Shown here in pieces: positions 8,165 to 15,729 of a stretch of DNA of 64,000 nucleotides (position 1 is its first letter; every line of letters starts with the position of its first letter). The translations under genes were made by a program, and so were the position numbers. The stretch is taken from contig CABUCM010000011.1 of the NCBI GenBank assembly GCA_902490005.1, positions 1-64,000 of the forward strand. The letters are read 5' to 3'. The notes beneath the pieces were generated by a model. That model made no database searches. It saw only the letters and a list, made by a program, of their open reading frames with translations, and was not told the DNA's origin. This stretch comes from an uncultured Ruminiclostridium sp. (GTDB lineage Bacteria; Bacillota; Clostridia; Oscillospirales; Acutalibacteraceae).

Positions 8165-10702
8165 TTAACCCTCCCGGTATTCTTCCATAATGAAGGCTTC
8201 AAAAATGTCGCCTTCCTTGATATCGTTAAAGCGTTCTAAGCCGATACCGCACTCATAACCGGAGGCAACCTCTTTCACGTCGTCTTTGAAACGTCTCAAA
8301 GAAGCCAGCTTATCCTCCCCGATGACGATACCGTCACGGACAATACGAATTTCGGCGTTTCTGGTAATTTTGCCGCTGAGCACATAGCTGCCGGACACAG
8401 TGCCCACATTGCTGATTTTATAAACCTGGCGGCACTCGGCGCGGCCCAGGAGGTTTTCTCTGAATTTCGGCGCCAGCATGCCCTTCATAGCGGATTCAAT
8501 TTCTTCAATGCAGTCATAGATCACGCGGTACAGGCGCATATCCACCTTATCCCGCTCGGCGTTCTCCGCCGCCACCGGATCGGGGCGTACGTTAAAGCCC
8601 ACGATAATGGCGTTGGAAGCGTTGGCCAGCATCACGTCGGACTCGTTGACGGCGCCCACGCCGCCGTGGATTACATTGACCCGGACCTCGTCGTTGGAAA
8701 GCTTCTCCAAAGACTGTCTGACCGCCTCTACAGAGCCCTGTACGTCAGCCTTGACGATGATCTTCAATTCCTTCACTTCGCCCAGCTGCATCTGGTCGAA
8801 CAGGTTATCCAGGGTAACTTTCGTCTGGGCGTTGAACTGCTCTTCCTTCAGCGCCGCCTTTCTCTGGTCCACCAGCTCCCGGGCCAGCCGTTCGTCGGAG
8901 ACACAGTTGAAGGTGTCGCCGCCGGTGGGAACGTCGTCCAAACCGGTGATCTCAACCGGCACAGAGGGGCCGGCCTCTTCCACCCGCTCGCCCCGGTCGT
9001 TCATCATAGCCCTTACGCGGCCTACACTGGTGCCGGCAACGATAATATCCCCCACATGGAGGGTACCGTTCTGAACCAAAACCGTGGCGATGGGGCCGCG
9101 GCCCTTATCCAGCCTGGCCTCGATCACCGTGCCCTTGCCGGCGCGGTCCGGGTTGGCTTTCAGCTCTTTCATGTCGGCGATCAGGGTAACCATTTCCAAC
9201 AAATCGCTGATGCCCTCTTTGGTATGGGCGGAAACCGGGATACAGGGGGTATCGCCGCCCCACTCCTCGGGAACCAGCTCGTATTCGGTGAGCTGCTCCT
9301 TAACCCGCTCCGGGTTGGCGCTCATTTTATCCATTTTATTGATGGCCACGATGACGGAAACTCCCGCCGCCTTGGCGTGGTTGATGGCCTCAATGGTCTG
9401 GGGCATAATACCGTCGTCGGCAGCCACCACCAAAATGGCGATATCCGTCACCTGGGCGCCTCTGGCCCGCATGGTGGTGAACGCCTCATGGCCGGGGGTA
9501 TCCAGGAAGGTGATCTCCCTGTCGTCCAGGGCGACCCGGTAAGCGCCGATATGCTGGGTGATGCCGCCGGCTTCTCCCGCGGTAACCTTGGCGTGGCGGA
9601 TAGCGTCCAGCAGCGAGGTTTTGCCGTGGTCAACGTGTCCCATGACCACCACAACCGGCGCTCTGGGCACCAGATTCTCGTCGTCATCCTCGCTGTCATC
9701 GATGATCCGGTCCTCAATGGTGACCACCACTTCTTTTTCCACCTTGGCATGAAACTCCATGGCAACCAGGCTGGCGGTATCGAAATCGATCACGTCATTC
9801 ACAGTGGCCATGGTGCCCATCAGCATCAGCTTCTTGATGACCTCGGCCGCGGTCGCCTTCAGACGCAGAGCCAGCTCGCCCACCGTGATTTCATCAGGGA
9901 TCTGAATGGTGATGGGTTTGGCTTTCCGCTCCATGGCGATGCGGCGCAGGCGCTCCGCTTCGGTTTCCTTTCTGGAATAACGGGGCTTTCCTCTCTGCTG
10001 AGACTTCTGGGTAATCTTCTGCTTCTGCACCGTATTTTCCGTACGGTACTTTTCAGAAGCCATACGGTCGTATTTTTCATTGTACTTATCGATATTCACG
10101 TTAGCGGAACGGGTATCGATCACTCTGCCCTGGGGACGAACCACACGGTTGGAGTTATCCCCGTTCTGAGCCGCCGCACCCTGCTGGGGCTGCCTGGCAT
10201 CCTGGCGGGGGGCCGCTGGCTTTTGCTGGGGCTTTTGCACCGCCTTCTGCTGGGGCTGGGCTTGATTCTGGGGCTTGGGACCCACTGGGGTGATCTTTCC
10301 GGGCATGACGGCCTTGCGCTTGGGCTGGCCCTGTACCGGCTGTCCGGAAGCGTTCTGTATGGGTTTTGCCGGGGCTTCCGTCTTCGCGGCAGGCTGCGCC
10401 GGCTCTTTTTTCGGCGCTGGCTTGGGCTTTTCTTCCTGTACCGGGACGGCTTCCCGCTCCAGGGCCGCCGCTTGAGCCGCCTGGTCCTCCGCTACGGTTT
10501 TATTCTCCGCAAAATAAGCGTCAAAATTCGGAACAGCCTTCAATTGGGTGTAATGCTCAAAGATCACATCCAGCTCTTCCTCAGTCAGCGCCGTCATATG
10601 TTTTTTGACCTCGCCGAAATGCTTTTGCAGCAGGTCGATAATCTCCTTGCTGGGAACATTCAGGTCTTTGGCCACCTCATGGACTCTATATTTTATCATC
10701 AT
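8165..10702 (-). CDS. infB: Translation initiation factor IF-2
   Basis: GTPase that brings fMet-tRNA to the 30S P site and promotes subunit joining. 845 aa. Two IF2_N modules flank a P/Q/A-rich linker (about residues 85-190). G1 GHVDHGKTS, G3 DTPGHEAF and G4 NKMDK are intact. EF-Tu-like domain II, IF2 domain 3 and C-terminal domain IV follow. The start overlaps the stop of the L7Ae-like gene (ATGA), with GGGGAGG upstream. The first or second of two tandem ATGs may be used. Confidence 0.97.
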   Translation of the reverse strand: MMIKYRVHEVAKDLNVPSKEIIDLLQKHFGEVKKHMTALTEEELDVIFEHYTQLKAVPNFDAYFAENKTVAEDQAAQAAALEREAVPVQEEKPKPAPKKEPAQPAAKTEAPAKPIQNASGQPVQGQPKRKAVMPGKITPVGPKPQNQAQPQQKAVQKPQQKPAAPRQDARQPQQGAAAQNGDNSNRVVRPQGRVIDTRSANVNIDKYNEKYDRMASEKYRTENTVQKQKITQKSQQRGKPRYSRKETEAERLRRIAMERKAKPITIQIPDEITVGELALRLKATAAEVIKKLMLMGTMATVNDVIDFDTASLVAMEFHAKVEKEVVVTIEDRIIDDSEDDDENLVPRAPVVVVMGHVDHGKTSLLDAIRHAKVTAGEAGGITQHIGAYRVALDDREITFLDTPGHEAFTTMRARGAQVTDIAILVVAADDGIMPQTIEAINHAKAAGVSVIVAINKMDKMSANPERVKEQLTEYELVPEEWGGDTPCIPVSAHTKEGISDLLEMVTLIADMKELKANPDRAGKGTVIEARLDKGRGPIATVLVQNGTLHVGDIIVAGTSVGRVRAMMNDRGERVEEAGPSVPVEITGLDDVPTGGDTFNCVSDERLARELVDQRKAALKEEQFNAQTKVTLDNLFDQMQLGEVKELKIIVKADVQGSVEAVRQSLEKLSNDEVRVNVIHGGVGAVNESDVMLANASNAIIVGFNVRPDPVAAENAERDKVDMRLYRVIYDCIEEIESAMKGMLAPKFRENLLGRAECRQVYKISNVGTVSGSYVLSGKITRNAEIRIVRDGIVIGEDKLASLRRFKDDVKEVASGYECGIGLERFNDIKEGDIFEAFIMEEYREG

Positions 10703-11022
10703 ACTATCAAATCCTCCCCGTTGGTTTCCGTCAGCGTCAGTGCCTTACGCGCAAATCCCGCGTCGTCGAGGGAAACCACGCCGCACCGTTTGCCTAAGGA
10801 CATACTCACTTGGTCCATCGATTGTTCTATGGTTACGAGAGGAACGCCAAAGTCTTCCGCGCTTCTCTCAATGCCCTTAAGGGTACGCTTGGATAGATCC
10901 GGGCAAACCAGCACCAGCTTTGCCTTTCCCCCTTGCAAAGAGGAGAGCACCGGGTCGTTTCCCAAGCTGATCTTCCCCGCCCGCCTGGCGAGCCCCAATA
11001 AGGACAACAGCCTGTCATTCAT
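10699..11022 (-). CDS. rplGA: L7Ae-family K-turn-binding ribosomal protein (YlxQ/RplGA-like)
   Basis: 107 aa with the L7Ae/L30e fold signature LLGLARRAGKISLGND near the N-terminus and KLVLVCPDLSK after it. Members bind kink-turn RNA; the cellular role of YlxQ is poorly defined. The upstream in-frame codons to 11091 lie inside rnpM, so I start at the ATG overlapping the rnpM stop. The place between rnpM and infB is diagnostic for the family. Confidence 0.88.
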   Translation of the reverse strand: MNDRLLSLLGLARRAGKISLGNDPVLSSLQGGKAKLVLVCPDLSKRTLKGIERSAEDFGVPLVTIEQSMDQVSMSLGKRCGVVSLDDAGFARKALTLTETNGEDLIV

Positions 11023-11317
11023 GAGCCAGCAATTCCTCCTCCATTTGGTCATATACCTCGCTTGGGATCTGGCAGGAGAAAGCCTTTTCAAATCGCCGGG
11101 CCTTGCGCGCTGCCTTCAGACAAGCGGCGTTTCTGCACACGTACGCGCCCCTTCCCGGCTTTCGGCCGGTAATATCCAGAGAAACGCCGCCGGGAGCAAG
11201 AACCTGGCCGTTTTCATCCTTGACGTCGGGGGCTTTTACCACCCGGACCAAATCCTTTTTCGGTTTCATTTCTCCGCATCCTGTACACATTCGCATCGGG
11301 GGACGCTTTTGACGCAT
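11015..11317 (-). CDS. rnpM: YlxR-family RNA-binding protein, RNase P modulator
   Basis: 100 aa. Motifs MRMCTGCGEMKPKKDLVRVV and the basic GRKPGRGAYVC loop are the DUF448/YlxR signature. Work in Firmicutes describes YlxR as a modulator of RNase P and renamed it RnpM; that function is carried over from the family. It lies between nusA and the L7Ae-like gene, overlapping the latter. Confidence 0.9.
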   Translation of the reverse strand: MRQKRPPMRMCTGCGEMKPKKDLVRVVKAPDVKDENGQVLAPGGVSLDITGRKPGRGAYVCRNAACLKAARKARRFEKAFSCQIPSEVYDQMEEELLAHE

Positions 11318-11376
11318 ACTTTCATTCCGCCTTCCATATCAGGACGGAAATCTCCGTCCGGGTCAGTAAATTTATG

Positions 11377-12465
11377 TTATTCCTGGTCTTCCTCAGGTTC
11401 TTCCGCCTTGCCGGCGCCGGGTTCATAAAAACCGCTTTCCGGCTTGATATCGATTTTCCAACCGGTGAGCTTTGCCGCCAGCCTGGCGTTTTGGCCCTTA
11501 TTGCCAATGGCCAGGGAAAGCTGATGGTCCGGTACCGTAACCTGGCAGGCTTTCAGCCCATCGGGGTCGATTTCCACGGACAGCACATCCGCCGGGGACA
11601 GCGCCGCGGCGATAAATTTGGCCGGATCCTCGCTGTATTCGATAATATCGATTTTTTCGCCGCCCAACTCGTTGACCACGTTGCCCACTCTGGCGCCTCT
11701 GGCGCCGATGCAGGCGCCTACCGCGTCCACGTTGGGTTCCTTGCTCCAAACAGCCAGCTTGGTTCTGGAACCGGCTTCTCTGGAAACAGACTTAATTTCC
11801 ACCGTACCGTCATAAATTTCCGGCACCTCGGTTTCAAACAGGCGTTTGACCAAATCGGGGTGGGTTCTGGAGATCATAGCCCTTGGGCCTTTCTCCGTTT
11901 CCTTCACATCCACCACGTAAACCTTTACATGATCGCCCTCCCGGAAGGTTTCGCCGCCCACCTGCTCGCTCTTGGGCAAAACAGCCTCCGCCTTGCCGAT
12001 TTTCAAGGTAGCCGCGCCGCTTCTTGGGTCGATCCGCTCCACCGTGGCGGTCACCAGCTCCTGATGCCTGCTTTGGAACTCCTGCATCATCTGTCCCCGC
12101 TCGCCGTCCCGGATTCCCTGGCGGATAATGTTCCGGGCGGTCTGGGCCGCGATCCTGCCGAACTGCTTGGTATCCAGCTGCACCCCTACCTTTTCGCCCA
12201 CGGCGGTGTTGGGGTCGATCTGCCTGGCATCCAGCAGGGAAATCTCTTTGCCCTTATCCTCCACTTCATCTACCACGGTTTTCTGCAGATACACTTCAAA
12301 CATGCCGTTTTCCGGATTCATGTTGATAATCGCGTCGTCATTGCCGTTGTAGCTGCTCTTGCACGCGGTCAAAATCGCTTTTTTGATTTTATCCAGCATG
12401 AACTCTACCGGAATGCCCCTTTCCTTTTCCAACAGGGTTAAGGCCTCAAAAACTTCGCTGCTCAT
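11377..12465 (-). CDS. nusA: Transcription termination/antitermination factor NusA
   Basis: RNA polymerase-associated factor acting in pausing, termination and rRNA antitermination. 362 aa, the short Gram-positive form without the C-terminal acidic repeats of proteobacteria. The N-terminal polymerase-binding domain starts MSSEVFEALTLLEKERGI; then S1 (around residues 135-200) and two KH domains, with CIGARGARVGNVVNELGGEK. It ends with an acidic tail EEPEEDQE and overlaps the rimP stop by 4 bp. Confidence 0.96.
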   Translation of the reverse strand: MSSEVFEALTLLEKERGIPVEFMLDKIKKAILTACKSSYNGNDDAIINMNPENGMFEVYLQKTVVDEVEDKGKEISLLDARQIDPNTAVGEKVGVQLDTKQFGRIAAQTARNIIRQGIRDGERGQMMQEFQSRHQELVTATVERIDPRSGAATLKIGKAEAVLPKSEQVGGETFREGDHVKVYVVDVKETEKGPRAMISRTHPDLVKRLFETEVPEIYDGTVEIKSVSREAGSRTKLAVWSKEPNVDAVGACIGARGARVGNVVNELGGEKIDIIEYSEDPAKFIAAALSPADVLSVEIDPDGLKACQVTVPDHQLSLAIGNKGQNARLAAKLTGWKIDIKPESGFYEPGAGKAEEPEEDQE

Positions 12466-12965
12466 TCTTCTGCTCCTCCAAAATCATCATCAAAATCATC
12501 AAGCTTTACAAACACAGTATCCTTTTTTGCAAGGCTGATTACGTCTGTCTCATTGACCCACAGGTCAAACACGCCGTTTTCATAGGTTCCCAGCACGCCG
12601 CCCAATTCCCGCTCGCCGGAATCCAGCGGCCGGATCAGCTTCACCATCACAGGCCAGCCCTCAAAGCGCCGAAAGTGCTCTGGCCGAACCAATTCCCGTT
12701 CCAGTCCCGGAGAGCAAACCTCCAGGCAATAGCTTTGATCTACCGGATCCAATTGATCCAAGGGCTCGTCGATGGCCCGGCTGACATTTTCGCAGTCCTC
12801 GATGGTAACACCCTCCTGCTTATCGATAAACACCCGCAAATACCATTGGGCGCCTTCCTTTAAATAACGCACATCCCACAACTCTAAGCCCAGGCTGTTT
12901 ACAATCGGCTCGCACAAACTCCACACAGCCTCTGCCGTGCTGCCGCCTTTTTTCCGGTTCGCCAT
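12462..12965 (-). CDS. rimP: Ribosome maturation factor RimP
   Basis: Assists 30S assembly. 167 aa. The N-terminal alpha/beta domain includes GLELWDVRYLKEG and the C-terminal SH3-like domain follows CLEVCSPGLERELVRPEHF, the diagnostic motif. First gene of the nine-gene rimP-ribF operon. GGAGGT lies 10 nt before the ATG. A promoter and a terminator-like hairpin precede it at 13002-13079. Confidence 0.95.
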   Translation of the reverse strand: MANRKKGGSTAEAVWSLCEPIVNSLGLELWDVRYLKEGAQWYLRVFIDKQEGVTIEDCENVSRAIDEPLDQLDPVDQSYCLEVCSPGLERELVRPEHFRRFEGWPVMVKLIRPLDSGERELGGVLGTYENGVFDLWVNETDVISLAKKDTVFVKLDDFDDDFGGAEE

Positions 12966-13001
12966 CGGTGACCTCCGTTACAATTTCGTTTTAGACAAAC
13001 A

Positions 13002-13032
13002 AAAGAGCGGGTTGCCCCACTCTTTCGTTTTA
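13002..13032 (-). terminator. Hairpin with U-run in the rimP leader (attenuator or spoVT terminator)
   Basis: On the minus strand a 10-bp stem AAAGAGTGGG/CCCGCTCTTT with a GCAA loop is followed by TGTTTGTCT. It lies downstream of the rimP promoter (13051-13079) and before rimP, so it is transcribed as part of the rimP leader. It can also stop read-through from spoVT. Confidence 0.65.
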
Positions 13033-13050
13033 CTCCTTTATACTTGTAAT

Positions 13051-13079
13051 ATCATAGCACAACTGCGCTGCAATTGCAA
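13051..13079 (-). promoter_or_regulatory. Sigma-A promoter of the rimP-ribF operon
   Basis: -35 TTGCAA (13074-13079), 17-bp spacer, -10 TATGAT (13051-13056), minus strand. The predicted start near 13044 gives a leader of about 80 nt containing a terminator-like hairpin. Confidence 0.8.
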
Positions 13080-13110
13080 GTTTTTTCCGTATTTTTGCAA
13101 AATCAGCCCG

Positions 13111-13650
13111 TTATTCTTCCAGCTGGCGGCCTAAAAAGGCCGCGGCGGTCTGAATCAGCTTGATTTCTACCTCTGTAGGCGCGGATCCCGCCTCATCCTG
13201 CATCATAATCACCGCGCCCGTCACGTCGCCGGAAGCGATGATGGGATACACCGCCGCGGCGCAACGCTCAATCCCTTCCACCGGCTGCAAACGGTCTCCG
13301 CTTTTGGCAGCCGTAAAGCTCCGGCGGCCTTCCATCAAATCTTCCAGCGCCGGCGTCACCCTGCGCTCTAAATACTCCTTTTTGGAAACCCCCGCCGCCG
13401 CGATCACATGGTCCATATCGCAGATCACCGTGGGCAGAGAAGCTGTTCTGGACAGCACCTCCGCATATTGGGCGGCAAAGGGAGACATTTCCCCTACTGG
13501 GGAATATTTTTTGAAAATAACCGCTCCTTCCGGATCCGTGTAAATCTCCAAAGGGTCCCCCTCTCGGATCCTCAGGGTACGGCGGATTTCCTTGGGAATT
13601 ACCACTCTTCCTAAATCGTCGATTCTTCTGACAATTCCAGTTGCTTTCAT
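13111..13650 (-). CDS. spoVT: Stage V sporulation protein T, AbrB-type regulator
   Basis: Forespore transcription regulator controlling late sporulation and germination genes. 179 aa, the standard length. The N-terminal swapped-hairpin AbrB domain reads GIVRRIDDLGRVVIPKEIRR; the C-terminal GAF-like domain covers roughly residues 55-178. Its presence argues for a spore-forming ancestry. It lies alone, with the rimP operon promoter immediately downstream. Confidence 0.95.
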   Translation of the reverse strand: MKATGIVRRIDDLGRVVIPKEIRRTLRIREGDPLEIYTDPEGAVIFKKYSPVGEMSPFAAQYAEVLSRTASLPTVICDMDHVIAAAGVSKKEYLERRVTPALEDLMEGRRSFTAAKSGDRLQPVEGIERCAAAVYPIIASGDVTGAVIMMQDEAGSAPTEVEIKLIQTAAAFLGRQLEE

Positions 13651-13920
13651 ATATGAAATCTCCCTCTAAATAAAAATCTGTTTGCCCAGGTAGTGTTTGC
13701 AAACAATGGGAAATTATACAAAGCGCTGGAAAAAGGAAATCCATGATATCTCAATTTATTTTCACTTAATTTTACTGTAATATTTTACTCACTTTCTTTT
13801 ATTTTCGTGCTTTCATGGCTTTTCCGCCTCCATTTCCAGGCCGGTCCAGATTTCCTGTTTCCTCACGGTTTTCTTTGTGTTATAATATAAGCTATAAATC
13901 ACAAATAAGGAGGTGGGCGA

Positions 13921-14442
13921 TTGGAGTTTTCGTTTCTTTATTTTCTGCAAACGCTTCACAATCCGTTGCTGGACTGGATTATGATTTTCTTCACCAACCT
14001 GGGAGAATTCGGAACCATCTGGATAGTGACCGCCATCGTTCTGCTGTGTTTTCAAAAATACCGGCCATACGGAGTTTTGATGCTGGTCGCCATGCTGGTG
14101 ACTTTCCTCATCGGGGAAATCGGCCTGAAAAACCTGATTATGCGCCAGCGGCCGCTGATCGCCGACCCAACGGTGCCTCAGCTCATTCCCCTTCCCTCCG
14201 GTTCCTCCTTTCCCTCCGGGCACACCGCTTCCTCCTTTACCGCCGCATGGATTCTATGGAAAGCCAACCGGAAATTTGGCGCGGCCGGCCTTACGGTTGC
14301 CTTTTGCATCGCGTTTTCTAGGCTTTATCTGTTTGTTCATTATCCTACCGACGTGCTGGGCGGCGCGGTACTGGGGATTTTCTGCGCCCAATGTATTTAT
14401 CTTTTATATCAACGGTTGATCAGAAAGAAGGCTTCTGTATGA
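13921..14442 (+). CDS. PAP2-family membrane phosphatase
   Basis: 173-aa integral membrane protein with about five or six helices and all three PAP2 motifs: KNLIMRQRP (KX6RP), PSGH, and SRLYLFVHYPTD (SRX5HX3D). Such enzymes dephosphorylate lipid phosphates, for example undecaprenyl pyrophosphate or phosphatidic acid; the substrate here is unknown. The start is TTG at 13921 with AAGGAGG 7 nt upstream. The stop overlaps the next gene by ATGA. Confidence 0.9.
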   Translation: MEFSFLYFLQTLHNPLLDWIMIFFTNLGEFGTIWIVTAIVLLCFQKYRPYGVLMLVAMLVTFLIGEIGLKNLIMRQRPLIADPTVPQLIPLPSGSSFPSGHTASSFTAAWILWKANRKFGAAGLTVAFCIAFSRLYLFVHYPTDVLGGAVLGIFCAQCIYLLYQRLIRKKASV

Positions 14443-14678
14443 AAACTGAGTTTTTAGGCACCTGTGACAGCGACAGTAAGTTTTTCTGCGTGGGAGGAAA
14501 GGATTTATACCAATACCGCTGGAATTCCACCGGACGGTGCGTCACCGTGCTGCATCCCCAAACAAAACGCACCTTCACCCTGACGGAATACACCGTCGAT
14601 ATGGAAGGAGAACCGTATACCTTTGCCAGCGGCTCCTTTCCCGGCGGCAAAACCGCCTTTTATGAAGTCACCGAATAA
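14439..14678 (+). CDS. Small hypothetical protein coupled to the PAP2 phosphatase
   Basis: 79 aa, soluble, beta-rich looking, without transmembrane segment or signal. It starts at the ATG overlapping the stop of the PAP2 gene and ends before a strong terminator, so the two are translationally coupled. The sequence (DLYQYRWNSTGRCVTVLHP and YTVDMEGEPYTFASG) resembles no family I can name. Confidence 0.7.
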   Translation: MKTEFLGTCDSDSKFFCVGGKDLYQYRWNSTGRCVTVLHPQTKRTFTLTEYTVDMEGEPYTFASGSFPGGKTAFYEVTE

Positions 14679-14681
14679 TTT

Positions 14682-14722
14682 AAAAAGAGAAGAGACAGGA
14701 TTTTCTGTCTCTTCTCTTTTTT
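14682..14722 (+). terminator. Terminator of the PAP2 operon
   Basis: A 17-bp perfect stem (14682-14698 with 14705-14721) made of AAAAAGAGAAGAGACAG and its complement, with a GATTTT loop. The 3' arm ends in a run of T residues. Confidence 0.92.
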
Positions 14723-14783
14723 ATAAAAATTTAGGAATTACTACTATTTTCCTTTTATTTCCAGTCAATTTTTTTAGAATGAA

Positions 14784-14812
14784 TGGACAACTTCTGTAAA
14801 CTTTGCTATAAT
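14784..14812 (+). promoter_or_regulatory. Sigma-A promoter with no ORF immediately downstream
   Basis: -35 TGGACA (14784-14789), 17-bp spacer, -10 TATAAT (14807-14812). The only ATG-started frame here begins inside the -35, so the transcript starting near 14819 is probably non-coding or a long leader. Confidence 0.7.
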
Positions 14813-14818
14813 AAGTTT

Positions 14819-14943
14819 CTAATTAAGGAATTTATTTCCTCTGAGGGAGCCTCCAGTGATGTGACGCCCTGCTGTTTTCATCACCGTTTCCCCCGCAAAA
14901 AGAAACGGCTTATGCCGAATTCTTCCTGCGGGGGATTTCTATT
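14819..14943 (+). ncRNA. Candidate structured small RNA or leader
   Basis: The roughly 125 nt after the promoter contain a small GGAA/TTCC hairpin, a GTGATG/CATCAC stem (about 14857-14884), and a terminal hairpin with arms CCCCCGCA and TGCGGGGG enclosing CGGCTTATGCCG, followed by ATTTCTATTT. No ORF with a ribosome site fits. The rest of the 14723-15048 interval is AT-rich and I see nothing else in it except the ribosome site of the next gene. It could be a small RNA or an attenuated leader of the recombinase gene 105 bp downstream. I do not recognise the family. Confidence 0.45.
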
Positions 14944-15048
14944 TCCGCACCAATATTCTTTTTTGTAAATTAAACCATTTATTTTTCCAATATAGCTTTC
15001 ATAACATATGACACTTCCTATTACCTATTTTACTTCAAAGGAGAAATT

Positions 15049-15663
15049 ATGAGCATCTTTGGTTATATCCGCGTCTCCACAAAAGAACAAAATGAAGACC
15101 GCCAGCTAATCGCATTAAAGGAGTACAACATTCTGCCCAGGAACCTGTACATAGAGAAGCAAAGCGGCAAGGACTTCAACCGGCCGGCTTACAAACGCAT
15201 GCTACGGCGGCTATCCTCCGGCGATCTTCTTATTATCAAATCCATTGACCGTTTGGGACGAAACTACGAGGACATCATCGATCAATGGCGGATTATCACC
15301 AAAGATCACAAGGCAGACATCAAAGTGCTGGATATGCCTCTTTTGGACACCACCTATGGAAAGGATTTATTAGGCACCTTTATCGCGGACCTGGTTTTGC
15401 AAATCATGTCTTATACCGCGCAAATCGAGCGGGAAAACATCCGCCAGCGCCAGGCGGAAGGGATCGCCGCTGCCAAGGCAAAGGGCGTTCGGTTTGGCCG
15501 GCGCCCCTATGAGCTTTCTGAGGAATTCTGGGAGCTGGCGGAGCAATGGGCCGCGGGAAAAATCTCGGTGACTGAGATCACTAGGCAAACCAAGCTGGGC
15601 CGCAGCACTGTGTACAGCAAAATGAAGGAAGCGGGATACCGTAAAACAGAAAAGCCGACATGA
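15049..15663 (+). CDS. Serine recombinase of the resolvase/invertase family
   Basis: 204 aa. The N-terminal catalytic domain starts IFGYIRVSTKEQNEDRQ, with the nucleophile Ser10 and the RVS motif, then SIDRLGRNYEDI carrying the conserved Arg residues. The long E helix is followed by a C-terminal helix-turn-helix (SVTEITRQTKLGRSTVYSKMKEAG). Size and layout match Hin/Pin invertases and Tn3-type resolvases. AAAGGAG lies 7 nt upstream. No transposase, cargo or recognisable inverted crossover sites lie nearby, so its substrate is unknown. Confidence 0.9.
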   Translation: MSIFGYIRVSTKEQNEDRQLIALKEYNILPRNLYIEKQSGKDFNRPAYKRMLRRLSSGDLLIIKSIDRLGRNYEDIIDQWRIITKDHKADIKVLDMPLLDTTYGKDLLGTFIADLVLQIMSYTAQIERENIRQRQAEGIAAAKAKGVRFGRRPYELSEEFWELAEQWAAGKISVTEITRQTKLGRSTVYSKMKEAGYRKTEKPT

Positions 15664-15729
15664 TTACGGAAAGCAACGCCATAGCGTATCTTCCTCCATC
15701 ATGCCGGCTTTCATATTCCGGAACTGTTT

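Noticed and set aside
8666..11428. 920-residue ORF on the plus strand opposite infB
   Set aside because: A shadow frame of the GC-rich infB-rplGA-rnpM genes. It has no family features and crosses three genuine genes.
14783..14968. 61-residue ORF starting ATG at 14783
   Set aside because: Its ATG lies in the -35 of a good promoter and its composition (C/F/H/K) is not protein-like. The interval is better read as a promoter and structured RNA.
15049..15663. Recombinase as part of a prophage or transposon
   Set aside because: No phage, transposase, integration repeats or cargo genes surround it; neighbours are ordinary chromosomal genes.
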